Source: Candidatus Woesearchaeota archaeon (lineage in GTDB: Archaea > Nanobdellota > Nanobdellia > Woesearchaeales > ARS49). From it: a stretch of DNA of 64,000 bases. Each line of letters opens with the position of its first letter. Position 1 is the stretch's first letter. Positions 1 to 10,168 of this stretch are shown here, piece by piece. Under the pieces are notes generated by a model. That model was given only the letters and a program-made list of their open reading frames with translations. It was not told the DNA's origin and did no database searches. The DNA lies in NCBI GenBank assembly GCA_019322895.1, contig JAHWHZ010000003.1, forward strand, positions 183,874 to 247,873, in the 5' to 3' direction. The position numbers were made by a program, and so were the translations under genes.

Positions 1-1
1 C

Positions 2-3000
2 CACACAATAGTGTGGAACTTTGTAATTAACAAGGCAAGCTCTGCAGTCAACCTGACACTAAACAACTCCAAGTCAAACATAACAATCAAGCAGGGCAAA
101 CTGCAGGTAGACTGCGCGCTGATAACACCTGCATCAGGAACAATACTGTTATACAGAAATGGAACGCTTGTTGAAAACACCTCCGCGCCAATAAGCACAC
201 AGGTAAGCTTTGACGACGTGGGCTTTATCAATGTAACATGCGTCTACCCTGCAACACAAAACTACTCTGCATCATCAGACACGCTCTGGGTAAACGTAAC
301 GCCGGCAATAGACGTCACAATACTTGAGCCAGACAATAACACAAACTATAACACCACAAATCTCACGCTGCTTGCAGAAGCCACAAACAATAACAGATTG
401 CCGTCAGACATCTGGTACTCACTAAACGGAGGAGCAAACACATCAATAATAAACAACAGGACAGGACATGAATGGATAACATTCGGAAAGACACACAACA
501 GGACAGGAAAGACAACATCATACGTGCCAGGAGCAGGAGAAAACGTCACGTTCTGGAAAGCAAACGCAACAGGAACATATGACGAGTTTGCATCACCAAT
601 AGTATACAATGGAATCGTTTACTCCAACGGAAGAAAGAACGGACAGCCAGGATGGGAAAAGACATTCGCGCTAAATTCAACAACAGGAGCATACATCTGG
701 AACTTCACAATCGGAGGAGACGGAGCAGACGGAGCACCAACATACGACCCAGAAACAGGACTGCTCTACATTGCATCACTCGCAAACAGCAAGCTATGGT
801 GCCTCAACTCAACAAACGGAGCACACGTCTGGAACTACACACTTGCAGGAGGAAACGCAGCATCAACACCAGCAATAGGACAAGGACTTGTATACATCTA
901 TGATACATTCAACGGACACAAACTATACGCAGTGAACAAGACAACAGGAAAATCAGTCTGGAACTACACACTGCCGCCAGCAGGACAGATGCCAAGCTCA
1001 CCAACATACTGGAAAGGACACGTGTTTGCCTGCGAATACCTCAATGTAGCAGGAGCAGGACCAGAACTATACGCAGTCAATGCAACAACAGGAACACAAA
1101 TATGGAACTCAACAACCTTGGGAGGAAGAGGATGCTGGGACACATCACCCGTAATAAAAGACGAAGTGCTTTACATAGGAGACGCAAGCAGAGGATTCAA
1201 CGCACTGCACGCAAGAAACGGAACACAAATCTGGAGAAAAGACTTTGGCGGAGGATTCATACTCTCAACACTCGGAGTGGCAAACGGAAGAACATATGGA
1301 GGACCAAGCTCAGCACCATACCAACTCTATGCTTTGAATACAACAAACGGAAACTCATTATGGAACTTCACAAGCCCAACTAACCAGATATACTCACTGC
1401 CAGCAACAGCAGACAACACAGTAGTGTTCGGCTCAAGAGACGGATATGTCTATGCAGTCAATGCAACATCAGGAGCGCAAATCTGGAGATACACCACAAC
1501 AGCAGGAGACGGACCGTATTCTTCTGCAGCAATAGTTGACGGAATAGTTTATATCGGCGGAGACGACTGGTACTTATACGCAATAGGAAAAGAAAAACAC
1601 TTCAGGTTCACAGTGCCGATCACAGCACAATACGGAACAAACACGCTCACAGTCTATACAAACAACAGCGACGGCGTGATAGTTTCAGAGACAATATACT
1701 TCAATGTATCTGATGTGACAAAACCTGCAATACAATTCGTGCCTCCGACAACAACTGCAGGAAATCACTCGCAGACATGGATATTTGCAAATGTCACAGC
1801 AACAGACAGCGGAGTAGGACTTGACACAATAACAATCAATCTTTACAATGCAACAGGCGCATTGATCAACACGACAAGCAACAGCACATCCCCATTGTTC
1901 ATCAACTTCACAGGACTGCCAGAAGGAACATATTATTTGAATGCAACAGCAAACGACACAGCAGGAAATTTCAACAGCACAGAAACAAGAACAATAGTGC
2001 TCAAGCTCACACCGATAATCAATAACATAACAGATCAGCCAGACCCGCAAGGATTTGGACTAAACGTAACAATAACAGCAAACATAACAAATGCGCAGGC
2101 AGCAAAAGTAGAAATCACTCCTCCAGGCGGAGCAGCAGCAAACTACACAATGACAAAAGCAGGAGACATACACACATATAATTATGCAGACTGGACAAAC
2201 GGAACATACACTTACCGCATATTTATGAATGATAGTTCAGGAGTGTGGTACAACAGCTCACAATACGCATTCCACTTGTATCAAAACCTTTCAATACAGG
2301 TAAGAACACTCAAAGACCTCTACGGGCCAAATGAAACAATAAACCTGACAGATCCTCCAGATGACAAGGCAGTACTTGACCTAAGTAATATTGCATATGA
2401 AACACCAACAATAACAAATGCATACGTAAGCCCAACAGACGTAATACCAGGAGACAAGATGCTTGTCTCAGCAGACGTAAGCGACAAAACAGGAATAAGA
2501 AAAGTCACAGCAGAAATGCCTCACGAAAAAGGAACAGACATTCTAAACCTAAACCTGACAAACGGAACAAAATACGATGGAACCTGGCAGGAAACATGGG
2601 ATGTCCACGACACACTTGAAAAAGAATACCAAACAACAATAACAGCAGAAAACGAACAAGGCAGGACTGCAAAAACAACAATCAACTGGACAGACGGAAA
2701 CTGGGCACTGGCAACAAGTTTCGCTGATCCAGGAAACGTCTGGGCAAACGAGCCACAGGGCTCTGACGGAAACGCAGGAACACACACAGACGATAACTCC
2801 GCACAAGGAGGAGTAGGCTGGGGACAATTCATAATACTCAACCTTTCAGGAAACACAATATATTCAAATGCAGTAAGAGTAAACGCAGACTTCGGCTTTG
2901 GATTCGTGGACTCAATAGACGCAGACGTCTACAACGGAACAGCATGGGTAAACGTCTACCAAGGAGCAATACCAAACAATGCATTTAAGCAGCTCAACTT

Positions 3001-6000
3001 CACAGGACAAAACATAGAAGCAGGAAGATTCAGATTCCACTACATAGCACAAGGAGCAATATTCTGGCTCTACGAATTCCAGTTCTACAACACAACAGCC
3101 ACAATAACAGCACCAAACGTAAGCACAGAAAACGTGACATCAATAGAAGAACACAGGGCAACACTGCACGCAAGAGTAATAGATGACGGAGGAGAACCAT
3201 GCAGAGTAAGATTCCAGTACGGGCCAACAACAAGCTACGGAACAAACACAAGCTGGCAAACAGGACAAAGCACAGGAGACCTTGAAACAGAACTCATCAT
3301 GGGACTATTACAAGGACAACAACAGCAGGCAAGCCAGATATATCATTTCAGAGCGCAAATCAACAACAGCAACGGAACAGCATTTGGAAAAGACATTAAC
3401 TTCACAACAGAACCACCAGGTATTGGATGGGTATCACCTTGCGGTTTCCAAAACCCCACAGGAAACTGGAGTGACGAAACATTTGCATACGACGATGAAT
3501 TCTCAACATCTGCAAAAATATACCACAACCTAAACGACCCAGACCTATGGCAAGGACCACTAATACTCAACAGAACATCAATCTGCTCAAGACAGATAAG
3601 ATTCTACGCAAAAGGACAAGACACAAACGACTCAAGCATAACAATATACTACAAGAACGGCTCAACAACAACAATCAACACAACAGACTTCCCAGACCTG
3701 CAATGGGTAACAAACAATTTCACAAAAGGAAGAATACACCAAGCAGCAGTCAAACTACAAATGACCGGCGCAGGCACAGGAGCATACAAAAACCTATACG
3801 AATTTGACTTCTACAAAGCAGGACCAATCTATAACGAGTTTGAAGAATACGACAGCACATCAGAGCTTTGCGGAGTGGGAATAAATAACGTACAATACAA
3901 AGGACTGATACTTGGCGACGGAACAGATGGAAAAATAGAATTCAATGAAAATGTCACGCTAAATGAAAGCTACAACCTGGACAATGCAGTAGAAATAGGA
4001 TACGGATACATCTATGTAAACTCAACAATGTACCCAAGCCTGAACAAATCAGCAAACCTAACAATGTACAACCTGCAGCTAGGATACCCAACAATACTAA
4101 AAGACGGAACACCATGCACAGACTGCACAATACTAAGCTGGAACACAAACACAGGAAAACTAATATTCAACGTCAGCTCATTCAGCAACTACTCAGTAAC
4201 AGAAGCAAACCAGAGCAAGATAGAAAATCACGGACCAACAAACGCATCCTTCTACCTATTCATGAAAGTGCAGTACTGGAATGCAACAGCAGGAGTCTGG
4301 GAGGAAGAAGACATTGTAATCAATGATTCCTCGCCAAGAAAACTAAATGAGAGCACGCTGCTGAAACTAGACACTGTATGGAATCCTCGCAAGTACAGCA
4401 CAAACAACTTGAGCTATGGAGACGGAACCTACAGAGTATACGCGGCAGCACTGGATGATTCAGGAAATGTCCTGATGAACCTGGATGGAAGCTATGTAAA
4501 CACAACATACAATTTCACATACGATGCAACACCGCCAAAAGTATTTGCCCTAGTGCCGTCAGCAGGCTCTATATTTGTGATGGGAACAACAATAGAGATT
4601 GCAGCAAATGTAACAGACTCACCAGCAGGAGTAGACACTGTGCTTGCAACAATACTATATCCAAACAGCACAACAACCACAATAACACTCACACAAGTGC
4701 CGGGCACAGACAAGTACAATAACTCGTTTGCAATACCAATACTGCCAGGCGTTTATAACATAACATACACTGCAAATGACACAGCAGGAAACGTGAACAA
4801 CACAGAAGAAAGCTGGTTCAATGCAACAGGAGAGATAAGCGTGATACCAGACCCAACACTGACAGGAGCAAAATACCTATTGAATGAAACAGCAATACTC
4901 AGAGCAAACGTGACAAGCGCAGCACCAATAGATACTGTATACGCAAGCGTGCTGCTGCCGAACGGAACAACAAGAACAGTAACACTAACAAACATCAGCG
5001 CAATAACATACGAAGCAAACTTCACAGACCTATTAATGAGAGGAATATACAACGTGACATTCTATGCAAATGACACATACGGAAATGTTAACAACACAGA
5101 GACCACATGGTTCAAGAGATACAGCCTGCACGTGATAGACGTAGTCAACTGCACATACGACTTCCTGAACTACTCAACAACTGTTGTAACAAACAACTCA
5201 GGAATGCTTGACCTCGAGGTAGCAATGCACGGCAAGAGAATAAAAAACATCAATATCTCAAAGCACAATGAAAACAGCTCATACAGCATCCTGATGATAG
5301 ACGACGAAGAACCTTACAACATCAATTACTCCTTTGTAGAATATGCAGTAGACATGGAGCCGCTGAACTGCACAAATATGACAATGACAGTCACAGCAAC
5401 AGGAGACTACCAGGCATGGATATCAAAGAACTACAGCATAATGAACCACACAAGCCTCGACAGCAACTGGACATTCCTCACAAACATCACAAAAGGACAA
5501 AACTACACATTCACAGTATCACACGGAGACCCAGGAATACTAGAACTAAGCGCAGGAGTAGATGTATCCGTAGCACCAATAAACAATGAAACATTCGTGG
5601 TAGCATTCGTGGACAACAATGCCTCAGATGTATCATTCAAGATAATGAGCACAAGAGGAACAACAATAGTGAACACAACAGACGTGGACACATCAGCAGA
5701 CATAACATCAAGAGTAGATGTCGGCATGATAAACCGCACACACTTTGTCATAGCATGGATAGACGGGCCAGACAACGACGCAACACAGCAGATATGGAAA
5801 TTCAATGGAACAGGAGTCACAAACACAACAGGAGTAATAGATATAGACCAACAAGTAGGAAGAAGATCAGACATAAGTGTTGCAGAGATAGGAAACAGAT
5901 ACTTTGTGTGCTTTGCAGACGACAGCAACAATGACGCGCAGTATGCAGGATACAACAACCAAGGAGGACAGGTAGTAGGAATATCAAGCATAGACGGAAA

Positions 6001-7549
6001 CATGAACCCGCAACTGCCATTACAGAACCTAATCAGTTGTGCAGGACTAAACAGCACAAGATGGACATACAACTGGTTTGACGACGGAAGCAACGATGTC
6101 TCATTCGCAGTATTAAACAACACAGGAGGAGACCTCACAGGAATACTCGACGTGGGAGGCAACCAAGGAGAAAGAGCACAGACTGCCACAGCAGTGCTTG
6201 ACAATGACAAGACAGCAATAGTATGGTATGACAGCAGTGTAGTGGACAGAGACATCAGAATAGGAATCTTCAACAACACAGGAGGAGCAATAACAGGACA
6301 GATAGACATTGGAAGAGTCGGTGCAGAAAGCAGGGTTGCAGCAGGAACAATAAGGCAGAATGCTACTGCCACAGAAGACTTCTTCGTATTCGCATGGTGG
6401 AATGACACGAGCACAAAAATACAGGCAGCAGTATACAACAGCACAGGAGCACAATACGCTGCACCATTCACAGTTGAAGATCAGCCAAACCAGACATTCA
6501 GGTTAATGGACCTCACAGCAAGAGACCCAATAACAAACAACAACATATGTCCAGGATACTTTGTGATATCTTACACAAATGCAACAGGCAGCCTGGTATT
6601 CAAGGGATACAACATCAACGGAAGCTTGTGGGACGGAGTTTGCGCAGAAGCACTACCAGACTTGATACCAATAAACTTGAGTTTCTCAGATGATAATCCT
6701 GACGAGAAAGAAAACATCACGATATTCGCGACAATACTGAACAATGGAACAGCAGCAGCAGACAACATAACAGTGCAGTTCTATGACGGAAACTGCACTA
6801 ACGGCACGCAGATAGACGGCAATGTGACAATACCACAGCTAAACGCAAGCCAAAACACAACAATAAATGTGACCTGGCTTGCGCTGCCAGTAGGGCCGCA
6901 CAACATATATGTCTGCGTAGACCCTGCAAACAAGATCAATGAATCAAATGAGACAAACAATAACTTAAACAAGACATTAAATGTAAAAGCATGGCAGTTA
7001 TACTATGGAGATGTGAAAGGAAACCTCACGCTAGGAAAAGCAACAGGAGAACTGGAATACTCGTGGAACGCAACAGACAACGGAACAATATACATAACTG
7101 ACATAGACGAAGTCTTCCACTTCCCTGCACTGCAGGCACTGGGAAGAAATACCACCGGAGGAAACAGCACAAATGACTTTGCAGATGCAGACACAAATCT
7201 CAACATGACTGGCTTCAATGACTCAATACAGGTATTGTTCGCTATAAACGCCAGCCTGCCAAAACAAACTACAACATTCACAGTAATCAACAGGCAGATA
7301 CAGAATGTTCCTTATATAAACAGCACAAACACAAGCAACTTCATAACAGGAATACTATGGGATACAACAAACGACATAAACGGAGAATACGGCATCGGTG
7401 AAAACGAAACATTAGTATTCATAGCAAACATCAACAGAAATGCAAAAGGAAAACATGGCATCTATGACTATGAGATATACGTGCCAAGAAACCTTGCAAA
7501 GCAAACTGCAGGAACAGACAGGATCAAAATATATGCTGAATTAAGATAA
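2..7549 (+). CDS. Giant secreted surface/adhesin-like protein with PQQ-type propeller (5'-truncated)
   Basis: The frame is open to the left edge and the first residues show no signal peptide, so the true start lies upstream; GTG at 11 is only the first internal start. About 2515 residues are visible. In order: an Ig-like domain (about 1-95); a beta-propeller (about 200-527) with seven blades marked by an N-x-[TS]-[TN]-G-x-x-[IVL]-W motif; further Ig-like domains; a discoidin-like segment (about 900-1010); a fibronectin-like segment; several Ig-like domains with N-D-T-A-G-N turns; a second repeat-rich region (about 1850-2200); a CARDB-like domain (about 2220-2310); and a C-terminal domain (about 2320-2512) that is shared with the next secreted proteins. 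Asn-X-Ser/Thr sequons are very dense, as expected for a glycosylated extracellular archaeal protein. No catalytic site is evident; a role in adhesion or envelope architecture is inference. Codons ending in A or C dominate, unlike later genes. Confidence 0.85.
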   Translation, partial: HTIVWNFVINKASSAVNLTLNNSKSNITIKQGKLQVDCALITPASGTILLYRNGTLVENTSAPISTQVSFDDVGFINVTCVYPATQNYSASSDTLWVNVTPAIDVTILEPDNNTNYNTTNLTLLAEATNNNRLPSDIWYSLNGGANTSIINNRTGHEWITFGKTHNRTGKTTSYVPGAGENVTFWKANATGTYDEFASPIVYNGIVYSNGRKNGQPGWEKTFALNSTTGAYIWNFTIGGDGADGAPTYDPETGLLYIASLANSKLWCLNSTNGAHVWNYTLAGGNAASTPAIGQGLVYIYDTFNGHKLYAVNKTTGKSVWNYTLPPAGQMPSSPTYWKGHVFACEYLNVAGAGPELYAVNATTGTQIWNSTTLGGRGCWDTSPVIKDEVLYIGDASRGFNALHARNGTQIWRKDFGGGFILSTLGVANGRTYGGPSSAPYQLYALNTTNGNSLWNFTSPTNQIYSLPATADNTVVFGSRDGYVYAVNATSGAQIWRYTTTAGDGPYSSAAIVDGIVYIGGDDWYLYAIGKEKHFRFTVPITAQYGTNTLTVYTNNSDGVIVSETIYFNVSDVTKPAIQFVPPTTTAGNHSQTWIFANVTATDSGVGLDTITINLYNATGALINTTSNSTSPLFINFTGLPEGTYYLNATANDTAGNFNSTETRTIVLKLTPIINNITDQPDPQGFGLNVTITANITNAQAAKVEITPPGGAAANYTMTKAGDIHTYNYADWTNGTYTYRIFMNDSSGVWYNSSQYAFHLYQNLSIQVRTLKDLYGPNETINLTDPPDDKAVLDLSNIAYETPTITNAYVSPTDVIPGDKMLVSADVSDKTGIRKVTAEMPHEKGTDILNLNLTNGTKYDGTWQETWDVHDTLEKEYQTTITAENEQGRTAKTTINWTDGNWALATSFADPGNVWANEPQGSDGNAGTHTDDNSAQGGVGWGQFIILNLSGNTIYSNAVRVNADFGFGFVDSIDADVYNGTAWVNVYQGAIPNNAFKQLNFTGQNIEAGRFRFHYIAQGAIFWLYEFQFYNTTATITAPNVSTENVTSIEEHRATLHARVIDDGGEPCRVRFQYGPTTSYGTNTSWQTGQSTGDLETELIMGLLQGQQQQASQIYHFRAQINNSNGTAFGKDINFTTEPPGIGWVSPCGFQNPTGNWSDETFAYDDEFSTSAKIYHNLNDPDLWQGPLILNRTSICSRQIRFYAKGQDTNDSSITIYYKNGSTTTINTTDFPDLQWVTNNFTKGRIHQAAVKLQMTGAGTGAYKNLYEFDFYKAGPIYNEFEEYDSTSELCGVGINNVQYKGLILGDGTDGKIEFNENVTLNESYNLDNAVEIGYGYIYVNSTMYPSLNKSANLTMYNLQLGYPTILKDGTPCTDCTILSWNTNTGKLIFNVSSFSNYSVTEANQSKIENHGPTNASFYLFMKVQYWNATAGVWEEEDIVINDSSPRKLNESTLLKLDTVWNPRKYSTNNLSYGDGTYRVYAAALDDSGNVLMNLDGSYVNTTYNFTYDATPPKVFALVPSAGSIFVMGTTIEIAANVTDSPAGVDTVLATILYPNSTTTTITLTQVPGTDKYNNSFAIPILPGVYNITYTANDTAGNVNNTEESWFNATGEISVIPDPTLTGAKYLLNETAILRANVTSAAPIDTVYASVLLPNGTTRTVTLTNISAITYEANFTDLLMRGIYNVTFYANDTYGNVNNTETTWFKRYSLHVIDVVNCTYDFLNYSTTVVTNNSGMLDLEVAMHGKRIKNINISKHNENSSYSILMIDDEEPYNINYSFVEYAVDMEPLNCTNMTMTVTATGDYQAWISKNYSIMNHTSLDSNWTFLTNITKGQNYTFTVSHGDPGILELSAGVDVSVAPINNETFVVAFVDNNASDVSFKIMSTRGTTIVNTTDVDTSADITSRVDVGMINRTHFVIAWIDGPDNDATQQIWKFNGTGVTNTTGVIDIDQQVGRRSDISVAEIGNRYFVCFADDSNNDAQYAGYNNQGGQVVGISSIDGNMNPQLPLQNLISCAGLNSTRWTYNWFDDGSNDVSFAVLNNTGGDLTGILDVGGNQGERAQTATAVLDNDKTAIVWYDSSVVDRDIRIGIFNNTGGAITGQIDIGRVGAESRVAAGTIRQNATATEDFFVFAWWNDTSTKIQAAVYNSTGAQYAAPFTVEDQPNQTFRLMDLTARDPITNNNICPGYFVISYTNATGSLVFKGYNINGSLWDGVCAEALPDLIPINLSFSDDNPDEKENITIFATILNNGTAAADNITVQFYDGNCTNGTQIDGNVTIPQLNASQNTTINVTWLALPVGPHNIYVCVDPANKINESNETNNNLNKTLNVKAWQLYYGDVKGNLTLGKATGELEYSWNATDNGTIYITDIDEVFHFPALQALGRNTTGGNSTNDFADADTNLNMTGFNDSIQVLFAINASLPKQTTTFTVINRQIQNVPYINSTNTSNFITGILWDTTNDINGEYGIGENETLVFIANINRNAKGKHGIYDYEIYVPRNLAKQTAGTDRIKIYAELR
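607..1590 (+). repeat. Seven-blade PQQ-type propeller repeats inside the giant surface protein
   Basis: Seven repeats of 40-50 codons each end in Y-A-[LV]-N-x-[TS]-[TN]-G-x-x-[IVL]-W, and a closing Y-L-Y-A-I strand follows. This is the pattern of PQQ-like/BamB-type propeller blades. The repeats are diverged at DNA level, so this is old domain duplication, not recent slippage. Nothing indicates PQQ binding. Confidence 0.75.
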
Positions 7550-7637
7550 ATGAATACTACATACGAAGTACTACATACAGAGTAAATAAAAAAGGCAAAC
7601 ATGTGCTCTTTCTTCACTACCCCTAAATTAAAACAAA

Positions 7638-7647
7638 TATTTATAAA
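7638..7647 (+). promoter_or_regulatory. TATA box for the 7760 gene
   Basis: TATTTATAAA lies in an AT-rich gap after the giant gene. It would start transcription near 7670 and give a leader of about 90 nt before the GTG start at 7760. Confidence 0.45.
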
Positions 7648-7759
7648 GATGCGTAAAAAAGTATTTGAATATACTAAAAGGTATAACAGAGACGCTTTGA
7701 ATATATTAATATTCAAAAGTAATCAAGATGAAAATAAGGTTAAACGAGGTGAGGGTATA

Positions 7760-8446
7760 GTGAATAAAAAAAGTCTATTATTGGTCGCCTTTATAATAAT
7801 GTTAGGCGCAAGCGCATTAGCTGCTTTTGCAGAACCGCAAGGAGCACTCGTGACTCTGGGTGTTGAAGAAAGAGGAAACGTAAGCCAAAACCCAGGAAAT
7901 GCAACAGCTGCAGGCGGAAACATAACAAACGTTAACCTGACTGCAACAACAATAACAGAAGCATGGCACGGCTTCTACGGACATATTGACGGAAACATAA
8001 CACTAGAAGACTCTGCAGGTTTCAGAATGTATTCATGGGCTTTCGGAGCAACAGGCGGAGAAGTGTTTGCATCAAGAAGCAATGGAGTAACATGGGGAAC
8101 AATTGTAGCAGAAAACGACTGCAATACAGATCAAGCACTTACAGGAACAGGCTCTGACAGGACAAACCTGACATTTACAGCAAGCTCTAATAGTGCATTT
8201 ACCGTAGGAACAGCAAACATAGCTGCAAACAGTGCATGCGCAACAAATACCTATGTTAACAGCACAGCACAAGCAGTCACATTTGAGGAAGTAATACTTG
8301 ACGACACTGCAAACATAGTATACACCGGCCTGCTAGAAAACAATGCACAGGGCTTTGACAACGGAAACTATGACTTCCAGATAATTGTGCCTGACAACAG
8401 GACCAGTGTGGTAGAGACATATTTCTTCTACGCAGAGCTGAGCTAA
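7760..8446 (+). CDS. Secreted protein with the W-x-G-F-Y-G surface domain
   Basis: A 228-residue protein. I place the start at GTG 7760 because a clear GAGGTGA site (7746-7752) precedes it and a textbook signal peptide follows (K-K-S-L-L-L-V-A then an Ala-rich end cut before A-E-P); the frame is open further upstream but those residues do not look like protein. The mature part (about 50-228) begins with G-G-N-I-T, carries H-G-F-Y-G-H-I-D-G-N-I-T-L, and ends Y-F-F-Y-A-E-L-S. The same features occur at the C-terminus of the preceding 2.5-kaa protein (Y-Y-G-D-V-K-G-N-L-T-L; I-Y-A-E-L-R) and near the N-terminus of the protein at 10169, so the three share one domain. There is no membrane anchor. 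Function unknown; a surface subunit or glycosylated ligand is possible. Confidence 0.8.
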   Translation: MNKKSLLLVAFIIMLGASALAAFAEPQGALVTLGVEERGNVSQNPGNATAAGGNITNVNLTATTITEAWHGFYGHIDGNITLEDSAGFRMYSWAFGATGGEVFASRSNGVTWGTIVAENDCNTDQALTGTGSDRTNLTFTASSNSAFTVGTANIAANSACATNTYVNSTAQAVTFEEVILDDTANIVYTGLLENNAQGFDNGNYDFQIIVPDNRTSVVETYFFYAELS

Positions 8447-8455
8447 AATAGTTAA

Positions 8456-8483
8456 ATTTTTATTTTCTTTCTCTTTTTTCTTT
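8456..8483 (+). terminator. T-rich archaeal-type terminator
   Basis: A pyrimidine tract with several T runs and no stem-loop lies directly after the stop at 8446. It fits oligo-T termination of archaeal RNA polymerase. Confidence 0.45.
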
Positions 8484-8488
8484 AAAAA

Positions 8489-10168
8489 ATGAGAAAAATC
8501 CCGATAATATTAATATTTCTGGCAATACTGCTTGCTCCATTGGCAAGTGCTGCAGACATTGTGCTGGTGAATTCAGACAACTGGATGGACATCTACTCAG
8601 GAGCAATATACTCGCAGATACTTGGAAAAAAATTCAAGTTTTTGATAAGTGAAAAGCATTCTGCCAAGATGCCGCAGTATATCTCCAAAAAAGATTTAGT
8701 TACAGTTGTTGAGTCAGAGAAACTGCCGTTCATGATTAATTATGCAGATACATTGAGCCAGCAGGGCTATACTGTTGAAGAGATTAAAGCCAGCGGCAGA
8801 GACCTTAATATAGAGCTTGCTGACATGGCAGGCACTACGTCATTCATAATTGTTGATCCTTCCTACGGCTATAATGCGATATCTGTGGCTCCGTATGCTA
8901 TTTTGACCGGCGGTTATGTCTTGTTTGCAGACAAGCACAATATTGATGAAGTTAAAGATACACTGTCAAAAAACAGGGCGCAGAGCGTATTGGTATATGG
9001 CTTTGTTGATGAGGAAGTCATGGATGAATTGAAATATTACTCGCCAGAGATTATAAACATGGGAAGCAGGTATGACAATAATATAGAGATAATAAGGAAA
9101 TTCATGCAGATAAAGCCCACAGACCAGCTCACTCTTTCAAGCGGGCAGATTATCGAAGAAGGCATATTCACTTCCGGAAACCCTGTCTTATTTATCGGAA
9201 CCACGCTTGTGCCAGACAGGGTAGTTAAGTTTGTGAAGACAAGCAATATAAATTTCGGTGTCTTGATAGGAAATGAGCTTACAAGGCCTGCAAAACAGTT
9301 GAAAGAATCTGCAGGAATAACTGTGTTCATCAAGTTTGCGCAGGGCAGCCCGACTCCTGGAACAGAAGAATTTTTTGAAGTGGTGAAAGGCCTTGACTTG
9401 TATTACCTGCCGTCACTTGACCCTGAGATTGCTTTGGCAGGCATCAGATATAATATAGCTACAAAGACTGTTGATGTTGCAATAGAGAATAAGAAAGACC
9501 TTCAAACATTCATGAAGACAGCAATTAGCGTATCATCTGGAGACCAAAGGCTTGTTGCAGTAGGTGATCCAGACTTTGAGGTGCTTGATGGTGATGACAA
9601 GAGAGGCTTCAGCTATGAAGCAGACCTTCTTGATGCAATAGCAGAGCAAAAAGAGCTTACTGCTAATATATATACTATTTACGGCGAAGCTCCTAACTTC
9701 CTTGACAAAGAGCTTTCTGAAAAGGTTCCGCTATTGATTGTTGAAAAAGAAGACGAGTGTGAAATGGACATCAGCGGAGTGAAATTTGATCCAGAAATAC
9801 AGCGGCTTATTATTACTGCAAAGAACAAGGCCGGTGTTGACTGCTTTGTTGACGCAAATATTGTTGACTTGATTATAGATGATGAGCCAAAGACAGCTGC
9901 GCTTAAAGAATCTGTGCTTGTTAAAAAAGGCCAGACTGCAGAGCTGATGATAAAGCAAAGAATGACTCCTGTGGACCTTGAAGATAACAAGCAGGTGACT
10001 GCAAGGTTATATTACGGAGAGGATGCTGGCTTCTTGTTCAAGAAATCAGAAAAGACTGTCACACTTCAAGTGATTGGCCAGGGCATAAATAGCATGTATA
10101 TATTAATAGGAGTGCTTGCAGTAGTAATAATAGTGGCTATTGCCTGGTTTGTCAAAAAGAGGAGATAA
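8489..10168 (+). CDS. Membrane-anchored surface protein, cell-wall-binding-repeat-2-like
   Basis: A 559-residue exported protein. Residues 1-21 are a signal peptide (I-I-L-I-F-L-A-I-L-L-A-P, cut after A-S-A), and residues about 532-555 form a transmembrane helix followed by K-K-R-R, giving an extracellular body with a short cytoplasmic tail. The N-terminal half repeatedly shows the pattern 'A-I-L-T-G-G-Y-V-L-F-A-D ... V-L-V-Y-G-F-V-D-E-E-V-M-D-E-L', alternating strand/helix like the putative cell-wall-binding repeat 2 family; this is a pattern match, not a proven assignment. Residues about 425-525 look like an Ig-like domain. It heads an operon: its stop TAA directly abuts the ATG of the next gene, which uses the AGGAGA inside this gene's end as ribosome site. 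Confidence 0.75.
   Translation: MRKIPIILIFLAILLAPLASAADIVLVNSDNWMDIYSGAIYSQILGKKFKFLISEKHSAKMPQYISKKDLVTVVESEKLPFMINYADTLSQQGYTVEEIKASGRDLNIELADMAGTTSFIIVDPSYGYNAISVAPYAILTGGYVLFADKHNIDEVKDTLSKNRAQSVLVYGFVDEEVMDELKYYSPEIINMGSRYDNNIEIIRKFMQIKPTDQLTLSSGQIIEEGIFTSGNPVLFIGTTLVPDRVVKFVKTSNINFGVLIGNELTRPAKQLKESAGITVFIKFAQGSPTPGTEEFFEVVKGLDLYYLPSLDPEIALAGIRYNIATKTVDVAIENKKDLQTFMKTAISVSSGDQRLVAVGDPDFEVLDGDDKRGFSYEADLLDAIAEQKELTANIYTIYGEAPNFLDKELSEKVPLLIVEKEDECEMDISGVKFDPEIQRLIITAKNKAGVDCFVDANIVDLIIDDEPKTAALKESVLVKKGQTAELMIKQRMTPVDLEDNKQVTARLYYGEDAGFLFKKSEKTVTLQVIGQGINSMYILIGVLAVVIIVAIAWFVKKRR

Noticed and set aside
607..1590. A PQQ-dependent dehydrogenase domain
   Set aside because: Only the propeller blade motif is present; no cofactor-binding or calcium-ligand residues typical of quinoprotein dehydrogenases are evident.
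5503..6471. 322-codon open frame on the minus strand within the first giant gene
   Set aside because: It mirrors the codon bias of the + strand gene (A/C-rich sense makes T/G-rich antisense with few stops), has no promoter or ribosome site and a Ser/Val/Leu-rich nonsense composition.
7601..7759. N-terminal extension of the 228-aa secreted protein by 53 residues
   Set aside because: The extension overlaps the TATA box, has no ribosome site and would bury the signal peptide.
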